64,000 nt of DNA from Cellulomonas sp. PhB143 (GTDB lineage Bacteria > Actinomycetota > Actinomycetes > Actinomycetales > Cellulomonadaceae), in NCBI RefSeq assembly GCF_003752595.1, contig NZ_RKIJ01000012.1, positions 186,001 through 250,000 on the forward strand, written 5' to 3'. The notes beneath the pieces were generated by a model. It did no database searches, was not told where the DNA came from, and saw only the letters and a program-made list of their open reading frames with translations. This document shows, in pieces, positions 16,824-26,257 of this stretch. Position 1 is the first letter of the stretch. Every line of letters starts with the position of its first letter. The translations under genes were made by a program, and so were the position numbers.

Positions 16824-17092
16824 CGGGGTTCGGTCTCCAGGTCGGGGGGTGGGGTCGCCGGCGACCCACGACCGCCCCGTCGCCCTGGCGCGCGCGCACC
16901 GTGCCGACCGCCGCGGAGGCGGTGCACAGGTACGGGATGTCCAGGGTCAGAGAGCGGCGCGGGCCAGGGCAGGGCCCGAGCAGGCCGTGAAGGCCACCCC
17001 GCAACCCGCGACGACGCCGTGCATCCGCCCGCCCCTCGATCGTTCCCGTGCTGAAGACCCGTCCATGCTACGCCGGACGTATCGTCGCCCGC

Positions 17093-18328
17093 ATGGACGA
17101 GACCCGACCGACCCCCACCCCAGCCGACTCCGCCGACGACCGGGTCCGCGCGGTCCTTGCCGCGCACCCCGTCTGGGACGGGCACAACGACCTGCCCTGG
17201 GCCGCGCGCGAGCTCGGGGCGTACGCCCTCGACGGGCCGCGCGCCCTGGACCTGGCCGGCGGCACCGCCGGGCGCACCCACACGGACCTGCCGCGCCTGC
17301 GCGCGGGCGGCGTCGGGGCGCAGTTCTGGTCGGTGTACGTGCCCGCGCGGCTCGCCGGCGGGCAGGCGGTGACCGCGACCCTCGAGCAGGTCGACTTCGT
17401 GCACCGCCTCGTCGCACGCCACCCGGGCGAGCTCGCGCTCGCGACCACGGCCGACGACGTCGTCGCCGCCTGGGCGGAGGGCCGGGTCGCGAGCCTCATG
17501 GGCGCCGAGGGCGGTCACTCGATCGACTGCTCGCTCGGCGCCCTGCGCGCGCTGTACCGGCTCGGCGTGCGGTACCTGACCCTGACCCACAACGACAACG
17601 TGCCGTGGGCGGACTCCGCGACCGACGCGCCGTCGGCGCACGGCGGGCTGTCCGCGTTCGGTCGCGAGGTGGTCCGCGAGATGAACCGGCTCGGGATGCT
17701 CGTCGACCTCTCGCACGTCTCCGCCGGGACGATGCGGGCGGCGCTCGACGTCAGCGAGGCGCCGGTGATCTTCTCCCACAGCTCCGCCCGCGCCGTCTGC
17801 GACGTCCCGCGCGACGTGCCCGACGACGTCCTCGCGCGCCTCGCCGCCAACGGCGGCGTGTGCATGGTGACGTTCGTCCCCAAGTTCGTCACGCCCGCCG
17901 TCGCGCAGTGGCACACCGAGGCCGCGGAGGCGGCGGCAGCCGAGGGCGTGCGGTTCACGGACCTCGGGGAGTTCGAGCCGTGGATGGAGCGGTGGACGGC
18001 GCGCCACCCGCAGCCGACCACGACGCTGGCCGACGTCGTCGCGCACGTCGAGCACGTGCGGGAGGTCGCCGGCGTCGAGCACGTCGGCCTGGGCGGCGAC
18101 TACGACGGGGCGTCGGGCTTCGCGCCCGAGCTGGCGGACGTGTCCGGGTACCCGGCGCTGCTCGCGGCGCTGGCGGAGCGCGGCTGGTCCGACGAAGACC
18201 TGGGCCGCCTCACCAGCGGGAACGTGCTGCGCGCGCTCCGCGGGGCCGAGGACGTCGCGGCCCGGCTGCGGGACGAGCGCGCGCCGAGCGTCGCCACGTT
18301 CGAGGAGCTCGACGGGCCGGTCGCCTGA
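17093..18328 (+). CDS. Membrane-dipeptidase-type (M19) zinc dipeptidase
   Basis: 411-aa amidohydrolase-fold peptidase of family M19 (renal dipeptidase). Zinc-site motifs are in place: DGHNDLPW (His31, Asp33), [10 protein letters not shown] (bridging Glu139), then the two His regions ([11 protein letters not shown] and [11 protein letters not shown]), and [11 protein letters not shown] near the end. Length is normal for the family. The ATG at 17093 is chosen because the first zinc motif starts 30 residues in; an upstream GTG would add 15 residues with no match. No signal peptide is visible, so it is probably cytosolic. It hydrolyses dipeptides, including D-containing ones in some relatives. 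Confidence 0.93.
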   Translation: MDETRPTPTPADSADDRVRAVLAAHPVWDGHNDLPWAARELGAYALDGPRALDLAGGTAGRTHTDLPRLRAGGVGAQFWSVYVPARLAGGQAVTATLEQVDFVHRLVARHPGELALATTADDVVAAWAEGRVASLMGAEGGHSIDCSLGALRALYRLGVRYLTLTHNDNVPWADSATDAPSAHGGLSAFGREVVREMNRLGMLVDLSHVSAGTMRAALDVSEAPVIFSHSSARAVCDVPRDVPDDVLARLAANGGVCMVTFVPKFVTPAVAQWHTEAAEAAAAEGVRFTDLGEFEPWMERWTARHPQPTTTLADVVAHVEHVREVAGVEHVGLGGDYDGASGFAPELADVSGYPALLAALAERGWSDEDLGRLTSGNVLRALRGAEDVAARLRDERAPSVATFEELDGPVA

Positions 18329-18336
18329 CCGCCTGA

Positions 18337-18603
<267 letters not shown>

Positions 18604-18621
18604 AAGGGGTGCGCGGGTCGG

Positions 18622-21204
18622 TCAGCCCGCGCGCCCCGCGGTCTCCACGTTCCCCGCGGGCTCCTCCGCGTGCGGGTGCTTGCGCTCGAGCTTGGCGCCC
18701 TCCACGTCGACGTCCGGCAGGATCCGGTCGAGCCAGCGCGGGATCCACCACGCGCCCCGGCCCAGCAGGTGCATGAGCGCGGGGATCACGAGCATGCGCA
18801 CCACGAACGCGTCGACGAGCACGCCGAAGGCCAGCGCGAAGCCGATCGGCTGGATCATCGCGTCGTCCGAGAAGATGAACCCGCCGAACACCGAGATCAT
18901 GATGATCGCGGCGGCCGTCACGACGGACCGCCCGGCGCGGAACCCCTGCACGACGGCGACCCTGGCAGGTGCCCCGTGCGCGTACGCCTCGCGCATGCCG
19001 GAGCCGAGGAAGAGCTGGTAGTCCATCGCCAGCCCGAACAGGATGCCGACGAGGATCGTGGGCAGGAAGTTCAGGATCGGGCCCGGGTGGTCCACCCCGA
19101 ACACGCCTGCGAGCCAGCCCCACTGGTAGATCGCGACGACGCCGCCGAGCGCGGCGTAGTACGACAGCACGAACCCGGCGGTCGCGATGACCGGGACCAG
19201 GATCGAGCGGAACACGATGATCAGGATGATCAGCGACAGCCCGACGACGACGCCCAGGTACAGCGGCAGCGCGTCCGACAGCTTCTCGGAGATGTCGATG
19301 TTGCCGCTGGCCGCTCCCGCGACCCCGAGCGTCACGTCGCCGTCGACCCCGTCCACGTCGAGCGGCGACATGTCGCGCAGGGTGTGCACGAGGTCCTCCG
19401 TCGACTGGTCCGTGGGGCCGCCCGAGGGGAGGACCTGGAACGCGATCACCGAGCCGTCGTCGGACGTCCCGGCGGGGGCGACGGCCTCGACGTCGTCCTG
19501 CGCGCCGAGCTGCTCGGCGATGCCGAGCTCGACGGCCGTCGTGTCGTCGTCGGACACCGGGGCGGGCAGGTCGGCGACGACGAGCAGCGGGCCGTTGGTG
19601 CCGGGCCCGAACTTGTCGGCGACCGTCGTGTAGGCCTGGAAGGACGTGGAGTCCGGCGGCTGCGACGACCCGTCGGGCAGGTTGATCCGCAGGCTGAACG
19701 ACGGGATCGCGACGACCGCCAGCAGGACGATCCCGACGACCACGCGCCCGACGGCGACGATCGTGCGCATGGGCTTGACGGGTGCCGTGCCGGGGCCGGA
19801 CGGCACCGTCCCCGCCAGGTGCGCGGGGTGCGGGTGGTCGTCGGCGTGGGCGGGGTGCGGGTGGGCGGGCTGAAGCGCCGCCCGTTCCTTGCGCGAGAGG
19901 ATCCGCATCCCGATCGCGGACAGCAGCGCCGGAGTCAGGCTGATCGCGACGAGCACCGCGATGGCGACGCTCGCGGCGCCGACCGAGCCCATGAGGCCGA
20001 GGAACGGGATCCCGGTGACGTTGAGCGCGAGCAGGGCGATGACGACCGTCGTGCCCGCGAAGACGACGGCGTTGCCCGAGGTGCCGTTCGCGAGGCCGAT
20101 GGACTCGACGACGTCGTAGCCCTCCTTGAGCTGGCGCCGATGCCGGTTGACGATGAACAGCGCGTAGTCGATCCCGACGGCGAGGCCGAGCATCAGGCCG
20201 AGCACCGGCGTCACGGACGACATCTGCACGATCCCGGAGAGCGCGAGCGCGCCCATCGCGCCGATCCCGACGCCGACGAGCGCCGTCAGCAGAGGCAGGC
20301 CGGCTCCGATCAGGGTGCCGAGCATGACGAGCAGCACGACGGCGGCCACGACCAGGCCGGTGACCTCACCGGGTCCGATGAACGCCGGCGTCTCCTGGGC
20401 GATGTCCGAGCCGAAGTCCACACCCACGCCGTCGATCGAGGCGACGTCGTCCGTGAACGTGTCGATCACGTCGTCCTTGGTGGCCTGCGGGATGTCGAGC
20501 TGGGCGTCGGAGAAGACCACCGTCGCCACGGCCGCCGATCCGTCCTCCGAGACGGTGCGGATCCCCGAGGACAGGTCGAGGAGCTTCTCGCCCTGCTCGA
20601 GCTGCGTCTTCTGCGCGTCGAGGTCGGCGGCGTTCTTCTCGAGGGTCTTCGACTGCTCGTCCAGGGCGTCCTGCTGCGCGTCGAGCTGCGCGGCCCCTTC
20701 CTCCGCCTGCGCGGCGGGGGCGGCGGCGAGCGACTCCCGGGCGTCGTCGATCTGCTGCTGGCCCTGCTCGACCTGCGCACGGCCGTCGGCGATCTTGTCC
20801 TCGCCGTCCGCGATCTGCGACTTGCCGTCGTCGAGCTTGGCGGCCTGCTGCTCGCGCTGCGCCTGCGTCTGGAACGGGTCGACGACGTCCTCGACGCCGT
20901 CGATCTTCCCGACCTCCGTGACGGCGTCCGAGATCTGCTTCTGCTCTGAGTCGGTGAACGCCTTGCCGTCGTCGGTGGTCAGGACGACGGTCCCGGTCCC
21001 GCCCGCGGCCGCGGGCATCTCCTTCGCGAGCTGGTCGGTCACCTCCTGGGTGGGGGTGCCGGGGATGCTGAAGCTGTCGCTCAGCGTGCCGTGGCCGACG
21101 ACGTAGCCGACGCCGGCGAGCACGAGCACGGCCAGCCATGCGGCGATGACCACCCGCAGGTGGCGGGCCGCGCCGCGGCCGAGGCGGTAGAGGAGCTCTG
21201 CCAT
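18622..21204 (-). CDS. MMPL/RND-type membrane exporter
   Basis: 860-aa transporter of the MMPL (RND-like) family. It has a first membrane helix at about 18-38, then an extracytoplasmic loop with a long heptad-like Gln/Asp-rich region (about 125-215, e.g. QIADGEDKIADGRAQVEQGQ), a block of five helices with the family motif GLAVGIDYALFIVNRHR, a His-rich cytoplasmic stretch (AHPHPAHADDHPHPAHLAG), a second loop, and the second helix block with GLAMDYQLFLGSGMREAY. It exports lipids or hydrophobic compounds by proton motive force. The TetR gene 13 bases upstream is co-directional and likely controls it. Confidence 0.93.
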   Translation of the reverse strand: MAELLYRLGRGAARHLRVVIAAWLAVLVLAGVGYVVGHGTLSDSFSIPGTPTQEVTDQLAKEMPAAAGGTGTVVLTTDDGKAFTDSEQKQISDAVTEVGKIDGVEDVVDPFQTQAQREQQAAKLDDGKSQIADGEDKIADGRAQVEQGQQQIDDARESLAAAPAAQAEEGAAQLDAQQDALDEQSKTLEKNAADLDAQKTQLEQGEKLLDLSSGIRTVSEDGSAAVATVVFSDAQLDIPQATKDDVIDTFTDDVASIDGVGVDFGSDIAQETPAFIGPGEVTGLVVAAVVLLVMLGTLIGAGLPLLTALVGVGIGAMGALALSGIVQMSSVTPVLGLMLGLAVGIDYALFIVNRHRRQLKEGYDVVESIGLANGTSGNAVVFAGTTVVIALLALNVTGIPFLGLMGSVGAASVAIAVLVAISLTPALLSAIGMRILSRKERAALQPAHPHPAHADDHPHPAHLAGTVPSGPGTAPVKPMRTIVAVGRVVVGIVLLAVVAIPSFSLRINLPDGSSQPPDSTSFQAYTTVADKFGPGTNGPLLVVADLPAPVSDDDTTAVELGIAEQLGAQDDVEAVAPAGTSDDGSVIAFQVLPSGGPTDQSTEDLVHTLRDMSPLDVDGVDGDVTLGVAGAASGNIDISEKLSDALPLYLGVVVGLSLIILIIVFRSILVPVIATAGFVLSYYAALGGVVAIYQWGWLAGVFGVDHPGPILNFLPTILVGILFGLAMDYQLFLGSGMREAYAHGAPARVAVVQGFRAGRSVVTAAAIIMISVFGGFIFSDDAMIQPIGFALAFGVLVDAFVVRMLVIPALMHLLGRGAWWIPRWLDRILPDVDVEGAKLERKHPHAEEPAGNVETAGRAG

Positions 21205-21217
21205 GGGAGCCTTCCGA

Positions 21218-21940
21218 TCAGGACCCGCCGTGGGGGCGGGGTCGAGGAGTCGAGGAGTCAGGAGTCGAGGAGTCAGGGGTCGACGGAGGAGCGGTGCGGG
21301 GACGGAGCCGGTCCAGGAGCGCGGACCACGTCGCGCGGGACGCCGCGTCCGTGGCCCCGGCGGTCGCGGCGAGCCAGTACCGGTGCAGGACGACGAGGTC
21401 GCTCAGCAGGGCGGCGACCGCGAGGTCGGCGTCGAGGCGCTCCCGGCCGGGGTGGCGCAGCAGGAGCTCGTCGACGAACCGGTCGTTGAGCTCGGCGAGC
21501 GAGCGCAGGAGGAGCATCGCGGCCCGCGGCGGGACGTCCGCCGTGTCGGCGACGCAGGTCGGCGCGCCCGTCGCGAGGTCCGGCTGCACGAGACCGAAGC
21601 CCCGGCTCAGCGCGGCCATGGGGCCGACGAGGTCCGCGCGCCGGACGGCGCCCGCGGCGTCGTCCTGCAGGCTCGCGCCGGGGTCCGGCTCGGACTGCAG
21701 GAGGGCGTCGACGATCGCCTCGAACGACCGTGCGCCGACGGCGGCGACGACGTCGTCGAGCGAGTCGAAGTGGTTGAAGACGGTCCGCCGGGCGACGTCG
21801 GCCCGCACGGCGAGCTCGTCGACGGAGAAGTCCGGGCCGTCGGCCGCCATGAGCGCGGCGGCGGCGTCGACGATCGCGAGGCGCGTGCGGGCCTTCAGGC
21901 GCGCGCGCCGGTCGGGCTCCGTGGGCTCGTCGGAGGACAT
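21218..21940 (-). CDS. TetR-family regulator of the MMPL exporter
   Basis: 240-aa regulator. The N-terminal HTH is VDELAVRADVARRTVFNHF (about 36-54). The ligand domain is helical and divergent. The C-terminal tail PDSSTPDSSTPRPRPHGGS comes from a 15-bp unit repeated twice in the DNA (21250-21279). The stop lies 13 bases from the MMPL start, so the two form an operon with the regulator first. The promoter region upstream (21941-22040) has short GTGCA repeats (TGCATCGGTGCACCGAGTGCA) that could be the operator; this is given at low certainty. Confidence 0.9.
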   Translation of the reverse strand: MSSDEPTEPDRRARLKARTRLAIVDAAAALMAADGPDFSVDELAVRADVARRTVFNHFDSLDDVVAAVGARSFEAIVDALLQSEPDPGASLQDDAAGAVRRADLVGPMAALSRGFGLVQPDLATGAPTCVADTADVPPRAAMLLLRSLAELNDRFVDELLLRHPGRERLDADLAVAALLSDLVVLHRYWLAATAGATDAASRATWSALLDRLRPRTAPPSTPDSSTPDSSTPRPRPHGGS

Positions 21941-22042
21941 GCGACGACACTAGGTGCATCGGTGCACCGAGTGCACCCACTGGGCCTGAGACCTTGCCCA
22001 CAGCGGCTCGCACGCCACCGCCACCGGCGCCACCCCGCCACC

Positions 22043-22102
22043 GCCGAACGCGTCATCAGTCGGCCCTTTGGGCCGTCTCGACCCACAGATGACGCGTTCG
22101 GC
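22043..22102. repeat. Family B extragenic palindrome, copy 1
   Basis: Outer arms GCCGAACGCGTCATC (22043-22057) and GATGACGCGTTCGGC (22088-22102). An inner hairpin CGGCCC-ttt-GGGCCG occupies 22061-22075. It lies immediately past the stop of the luciferase-like gene, in a terminator position. Confidence 0.8.
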
Positions 22103-22105
22103 CTG

Positions 22106-22981
22106 TCAGCCGAGCTCGGCGACCCGGCCCACCGCCGGCGCGACCTTGTCGCGGACCCACGCCGCGGGCGAGGTCTCCGGCGGGCGCAGGATCACGGTGT
22201 CCACGCCCCGCTCCGCGAACGGGCGCATCGCGTCCACGAAGGCGTCGACGTCGTCGCGCATCAGCTCCTCGCCCGCGGCGAGCGTGGTCACCCGGATCTC
22301 CGCGGGGTCGCGGCCGACGTCGTCGCAGTGCCGGTGCAGCACGTCGAGCTTGTGCGAGAGCTCGTCGGGCGTCTCGGCGAAGAGGTTGCAGGCGTCGGCG
22401 TACTGCGCGACCAGCCGCAGCGTCTTCTTCTCGCCCGACCCGCCGATCATGATCTCCGGGCGGCTCAGCGGCCCCGGCGAGCAGAGGGTCTGCGCGAGCC
22501 GGTAGTGGGCGCCCTCGAACGGGCCGTCGTTCTCCGGGTCGTACATCTGGCGCGCGATCTGCACGGTCTCCTCGAGCCGCTCGAAGCGCTCCTTGAGCGG
22601 CGGGAACGGCACGCCGAGCGCCTCGTGCTCCTCCTCGTACCAGGCCGCGCCGATGCCGTAGGTCGCCCGGCCGCCCGACAGCACGTCGAGCGTCGCGACG
22701 ATCTTCGCCAGCAGCCCCGGGTGGCGGTACGTCACGCCCGTGACGAGCACGCCGAGCTGCACGGTCTCCGTGCGCCCGGCCAGGTACCCGAGCGTCGTGT
22801 AGGCCTCGAGCATCGGGTCGGACGCCGGGAAGCCCGCCCGCACCATCTGGAAGTAGTGGTCCATGACCGACAGCCAGGACAGACCGGCCTCCTCGGCGGC
22901 GCCCGCCGTGTCGGCGAGCTCGTGGCGCAGGTCCTGCGGGGCGACCGCGTCATAGCGGTAGAGGTGTGCTCCGAGCTTCAT
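22106..22981 (-). CDS. Luciferase-like (F420-type) oxidoreductase
   Basis: 291-aa TIM-barrel oxidoreductase of the LLM superfamily. Motifs: MKLGAHLYRYDAVAP start strand, LSWLSVMDHYFQM (cofactor-side His), QLGVLVTGVTYRHPGLLAK, GRATYGIGAAWYEEEHEALG, RPEIMIGGSGEKKTLRL. These match the actinobacterial F420-dependent subgroup rather than FMN enzymes, so a hydride transfer from reduced F420 is inferred. Substrate unknown. It is monocistronic, flanked by family B palindromes on both sides (22043-22102 and 23030-23099). Confidence 0.88.
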   Translation of the reverse strand: MKLGAHLYRYDAVAPQDLRHELADTAGAAEEAGLSWLSVMDHYFQMVRAGFPASDPMLEAYTTLGYLAGRTETVQLGVLVTGVTYRHPGLLAKIVATLDVLSGGRATYGIGAAWYEEEHEALGVPFPPLKERFERLEETVQIARQMYDPENDGPFEGAHYRLAQTLCSPGPLSRPEIMIGGSGEKKTLRLVAQYADACNLFAETPDELSHKLDVLHRHCDDVGRDPAEIRVTTLAAGEELMRDDVDAFVDAMRPFAERGVDTVILRPPETSPAAWVRDKVAPAVGRVAELG

Positions 22982-23029
22982 GCACCCGATCCTTCACCTT
23001 CGAGCGCGCTCGAGGTCAACCGGTCGCTC

Positions 23030-23099
23030 CCACCGCCGAACGCGTCATCAGTCGGCCCGCGGAGCGGTTTCGACCCACAGGTGACGCGTTCGGCGGTGG
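23030..23099. repeat. Family B extragenic palindrome, copy 2
   Basis: Outer arms of 18 bp, CCACCGCCGAACGCGTCA (23030-23047) and TGACGCGTTCGGCGGTGG (23082-23099), perfectly paired. The centre shares the string GTTTCGACCCACAGGTGACG with small changes from copy 1. It lies between the luciferase-like gene start and the 3' end of the next minus-strand gene. Confidence 0.85.
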
Positions 23100-23141
23100 A
23101 TGGCCGACGGCGGTCGGGTCGCCGACGGCGGTCGGCGCGCC

Positions 23142-24041
23142 TCAGGCCTCGCGGAAGTACGAGCCGGAGGCGAGGTCCTCCAGCAGCGTCGGGTGCACGG
23201 GCTCCCAGCCGAGCAGCTCGCGCGTCTTCGCGTTCGACGCGGGGACGTCGAGCGAGAAGAAGGCGCCGAGCCAGCCGAAGTGCTCCGCCGCGTCGTCGGG
23301 CGTGACCGAGACGGTGGGAACGCCCAGCCCCCGGCCGATCGCCTCGGCGATGTCCCGCGTCGGCACGCCCTCCTCGGCCACGCCGTGCACGACGGCCCCG
23401 GCCGGTGCCTTCTCCAGGGCGAGCCGGACCATCGTCGCCGCGTCGAGCCGGTGCACCGCGGGCCAGCGGTGGGCGCCGTCGCCGACGTAGCCGGAGACAC
23501 CCTTCTTCCGGGCGACCGCGACGAGGGCGGAGACGAACCCGTGGTCGCCGTCACCGTGCACGGTCGGCGAGAACCGCAGCGCTACCGGGTGCACGCCCCG
23601 CTCGGCGAGACCCAGGGCCTGAGCCTCGGAGCCGCCGCGCATCGCGTCCGGTCCGACGAACGGCGAGGGGTCGTCCTCCGTCACCGGGCGCCCCAGACCG
23701 GGCAGGGCGACCCCGGAGGCGAGCAGGAGCGGGCGACCGGTACCGGCCAGCGCCTCGCCGATCGCGTCGACGGCGGCGCGCTCGGTGCGGCCGGCGGCGG
23801 CGTAGTCGGAGAAGTCGTGCTTGAAGGCCAGGTGGACGACGGCGTCGGCCGCCGCGGCCCCGGCCCCAAGCGAGCCCGGGTCCTCCAGGTCTCCGCGCGC
23901 GACCTGCGCGCCCTTCGCCTCCAGCGCCGCGGCGGACGCGTCCGAGCGCGCCAGGCCGAGGACCTCGTGGCCGTGGGCGAGCAGCTCGTCGACGACGGCC
24001 GAGCCGATCCAGCCGGATGCTCCGGTGACGAACACGCGCAT
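23142..24041 (-). CDS. NAD-dependent epimerase/dehydratase-like SDR
   Basis: 299-aa extended/atypical short-chain dehydrogenase. The nucleotide site is VFVTGASGWIGSAVVDELLAHG (split: VFVTGASGWIG, SAVVDELLAHG) at about residues 3-24, followed by LGLARSDASAAAL and ARGDLEDPGSL. Residues further on (ADAVVHLAFKHD) match the NAD-binding fold. A classical YxxxK pair is not obvious, as in many atypical members. It is divergent from a TetR gene with two tandem palindromes between them, so it is the likely target. Confidence 0.88.
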   Translation of the reverse strand: MRVFVTGASGWIGSAVVDELLAHGHEVLGLARSDASAAALEAKGAQVARGDLEDPGSLGAGAAAADAVVHLAFKHDFSDYAAAGRTERAAVDAIGEALAGTGRPLLLASGVALPGLGRPVTEDDPSPFVGPDAMRGGSEAQALGLAERGVHPVALRFSPTVHGDGDHGFVSALVAVARKKGVSGYVGDGAHRWPAVHRLDAATMVRLALEKAPAGAVVHGVAEEGVPTRDIAEAIGRGLGVPTVSVTPDDAAEHFGWLGAFFSLDVPASNAKTRELLGWEPVHPTLLEDLASGSYFREA

Positions 24042-24079
24042 GGTGGTCTCCTTCTCGTTCGTGAGGATGTCGCGCCGTT

Positions 24080-24128
24080 GATGTCAGCGCCTGTCATCAG
24101 GATAGACCCGATGTCAGCGTCTGTCATC
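24080..24128. promoter_or_regulatory. Tandem TetR operators
   Basis: Two almost identical 19-bp imperfect palindromes, GATGTCAGCGCCTGTCATC (24080-24098) and GATGTCAGCGTCTGTCATC (24110-24128), are 30 bases apart centre to centre. They differ at one base. They lie in the shared promoter region of the SDR and TetR genes and are the probable sites of that TetR protein. Confidence 0.75.
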
Positions 24129-24157
24129 AGGGTCCGGCGGATCGGTAGACTCGCGCC

Positions 24158-24751
24158 ATGGCACGCTGGGAACCGGACGCGGGCGGGCGCCTCGCGCGCG
24201 CCGCGCTCGACCTGTACATCGAGCACGGGTTCGAACGCACGACGGTGGCGGAGATCGCCGAGCGCGCTGGCCTGACCGAGCGCACCTTCTTCCGCTACTT
24301 CGCCGACAAGCGCGAGGTGCTCTTCGACGGCTCCTCGCTCCTCGAGCGAACGGTGGTCGAGTCGATCGGCGCCGCGCCCGACGACGCCGGTCCGCTCGAC
24401 GCCGTCGGCCCAGCGGTGGTGCGCGCCGGCGCGGTGCTCGACGAGCGGCGCGAGCACGCGCGCCGCCGAGCGACGGTGGTGGCGGCCAACCAGAGCCTGC
24501 AGGAGCGCGAGCTGCTCAAGATGGCCGCCCTCACCGAGGCCGCCGCCGAGGCGCTGCGCGGCCGTGGGGTCGACGATCTGCCCGCACGCCTGGCCGCCGC
24601 GACGGGGGTCGCGGCGTTCTCCGCGGCGTTCGCGCGCTGGGTCGCACAGGACGCCGCCGCGCCGACACCGATGGCCGAGCACGTCCGCGAGGCTCTGGCC
24701 GCGCTCGACGGGCTCACCGCCGCGTCAGCGAGGCGTGCCGCCGTCGTCTGA
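24158..24751 (+). CDS. TetR-family transcriptional regulator
   Basis: 197-aa regulator. HTH: TTVAEIAERAGLTERTFFRYFADKREVLF (about 28-56; split TTVAEIAERAGLTE, RTFFRYFADKREVLF). The ligand domain is helical and Ala-rich, with a QDAAAPTPMAEHVREAL end helix. It is divergent from the SDR gene and probably represses both through the tandem operators. Its 3' end overlaps the convergent PAP2 gene by 27 bases. Confidence 0.92.
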   Translation: MARWEPDAGGRLARAALDLYIEHGFERTTVAEIAERAGLTERTFFRYFADKREVLFDGSSLLERTVVESIGAAPDDAGPLDAVGPAVVRAGAVLDERREHARRRATVVAANQSLQERELLKMAALTEAAAEALRGRGVDDLPARLAAATGVAAFSAAFARWVAQDAAAPTPMAEHVREALAALDGLTAASARRAAVV

Positions 24752-25534
24752 CACGCGCTGCCGCGGACCGGGGACGATCCACGCGGCGACCGCGAGCAGC
24801 GCCACCGCGACGACGCCGTCGACCAGCCAGTGGTTGGCCGTGATGATCACGACGACTGTCGTGGTGGCCGCGTAGAGCGCGGCCAGCACCGCCATCAGGC
24901 GCGACGACGTCCGCGCCACGACGTAGGCGATCAGCACGGCCCAGCCGATGTGGAGGCTCGGCATGGCGGCGAACTGGTTGGCGATCGCGTCGTTCGCGCC
25001 GCCGTAGGCGGACGGGCCGTAGACCTGCATCGTGTCCACGAAGCCCCACTGCGGGAACATGCGCGGCGGCGCCAGCGGGAACACCACGTGGATCGCCAGG
25101 GCCGCGCCGGTCTGGACGGCGAGCAGGTTCCGCGCCCACCGGTACTCGTCGTTCGACCGGCGCAGGAACCCCCAGGCCACGAACGCGACCGCGACCGTGA
25201 AGTGCATCGAGACGTAGTAGTGGTTGGCCAGGCGGAAGACCTGGGCCGAGTGGATCGCGCCCTGGATCGCCGCCTCGGACGGCAGGTGCAGCATGCGCTC
25301 GAGGTGGTGGACGGCCGAGGCGTGCTCGAACGCCTCGGCCTGGCGCCCGCGGGCCAGCCGCCGGCCGAGCTCGTAGACGAGGAAGAACCCGACGACGAGC
25401 GCGACCTCGACCGCCGTGCGGACGAGGGGGTGGCTCAGGCGCACGGGCGAGGCCGGGTGGGCGAGGCGCCGGGGGTCGAGGGCACCGAGCGGACGCGGCT
25501 CCGCCGCAGGGCCGTGGCTGAGGGACGTCGTCAT
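24725..25534 (-). CDS. PAP2-family membrane phosphatase / inositolphosphotransferase-like
   Basis: 269-aa integral membrane protein with about six hydrophobic helices. The phosphatase signature is AAMPSLHIGWAVLIAYVVAR (motif with SxxH) and ITANHWLVDGVVAVALL (motif with the second catalytic His before Asp). The N-terminal Arg/Pro region is cytoplasmic. The best match is the PAP2_3 subgroup, which includes inositolphosphoryl transferases and lipid phosphatases. It stands alone. Its start faces the RidA gene across a region with a family B palindrome. Confidence 0.88.
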   Translation of the reverse strand: MTTSLSHGPAAEPRPLGALDPRRLAHPASPVRLSHPLVRTAVEVALVVGFFLVYELGRRLARGRQAEAFEHASAVHHLERMLHLPSEAAIQGAIHSAQVFRLANHYYVSMHFTVAVAFVAWGFLRRSNDEYRWARNLLAVQTGAALAIHVVFPLAPPRMFPQWGFVDTMQVYGPSAYGGANDAIANQFAAMPSLHIGWAVLIAYVVARTSSRLMAVLAALYAATTTVVVIITANHWLVDGVVAVALLAVAAWIVPGPRQRVSDDGGTPR

Positions 25535-25846
25535 ACGCGGTGCGGCTCGATCCGGTGGTGTGCTCGGTCACGCGGAGTCCGGGCCGATGACGGTCCTGCG
25601 CGACCTGTCGATGCTACCCGCGGGCCGGGGCGACCCCGGCGCCGGGGACCGTGAGAGAGACCACCCGGTCCACCGCCGAACGCGTCATGAGTCGGCCCGC
25701 CGGGCGGTTTGGGCCGACTCATGACGCGTTCGGCGGTGGGAAGGGGGCCGCTCCGCGGCGGATGGTGGGGTGGCGGGCCCGGTGGGACGATCGGAGCGGC
25801 AGGCACGTCGCGCAGGCGTGCCGCGCACCCAGGGACGGAGACAGCC
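25535..25846. other. 312-base divergent intergenic region with a palindrome
   Basis: No gene. It separates the PAP2 and RidA starts and contains family B palindrome 3 (25670-25739). The left part may hold the PAP2 promoter; no good -35/-10 pair is visible. The right part leads into RidA without a strong Shine-Dalgarno (GGACGGAGACAGCC precedes the ATG). Confidence 0.6.
25670..25739. repeat. Family B extragenic palindrome, copy 3
   Basis: The most complete copy: 29-bp perfect arms (25670-25698 and 25711-25739), beginning CCACCGCCGAACGCGTCATG, with a 12-base centre GCCGGGCGGTTT. Unlike the other two copies it sits between divergent gene starts, so termination alone does not explain its position. 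Confidence 0.88.
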
Positions 25847-26257
25847 ATGGACGTTCGCCCGACGCCGGTCGACCCGCCGGCGCTCTACCGCAGCCCCGCC
25901 TTCACGCAGGGGATGCTCGCGCCCGCCGCGCGGACCCTCTACGTGGGCGGGCAGAACGGGGTGGACGCCGACGGCGCCCTCGTCGAGGGCCTCGGTCCGC
26001 AGACCGAGCTCGCGCTGCGCAACCTGCTCACCGTGCTCGAGGCGGCGGGCACCGACGCCGACCACGTCGTGCGCATGACGATCTACCTCGACCCCGGCGT
26101 CGACCCCACGGACGGCTACGCCGCGACGGCGACCGTGTGGGGCGGGCGCCGCACCGCCGTGACCGTGCTGGGCGTCGCGCCGGCACGGGAGGGCGCGCTC
26201 GTCGAGATCGACGCGATCGCCACCGTGCCCGACGACGGGACGACCGGTGCCGCCTGA
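25847..26257 (+). CDS. RidA-family (YjgF/UK114) protein
   Basis: 136-aa protein of the Rid superfamily. It has TLYVGGQNGVDADGALVEG, the family strand with GQ and G-x-D/L pattern, QTELALRNLLTVLEAAG, DHVVRMTIYLDPGVD, and a C-terminal AREGALVEIDAIATVP, where the family has Glu for imine contact. The Arg normally found near 'NPxRx' is not obvious, so it may belong to a divergent subgroup rather than RidA proper. The role is inferred as enamine/imine deamination. It overlaps the next gene start by 11 bases. Confidence 0.85.
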   Translation: MDVRPTPVDPPALYRSPAFTQGMLAPAARTLYVGGQNGVDADGALVEGLGPQTELALRNLLTVLEAAGTDADHVVRMTIYLDPGVDPTDGYAATATVWGGRRTAVTVLGVAPAREGALVEIDAIATVPDDGTTGAA

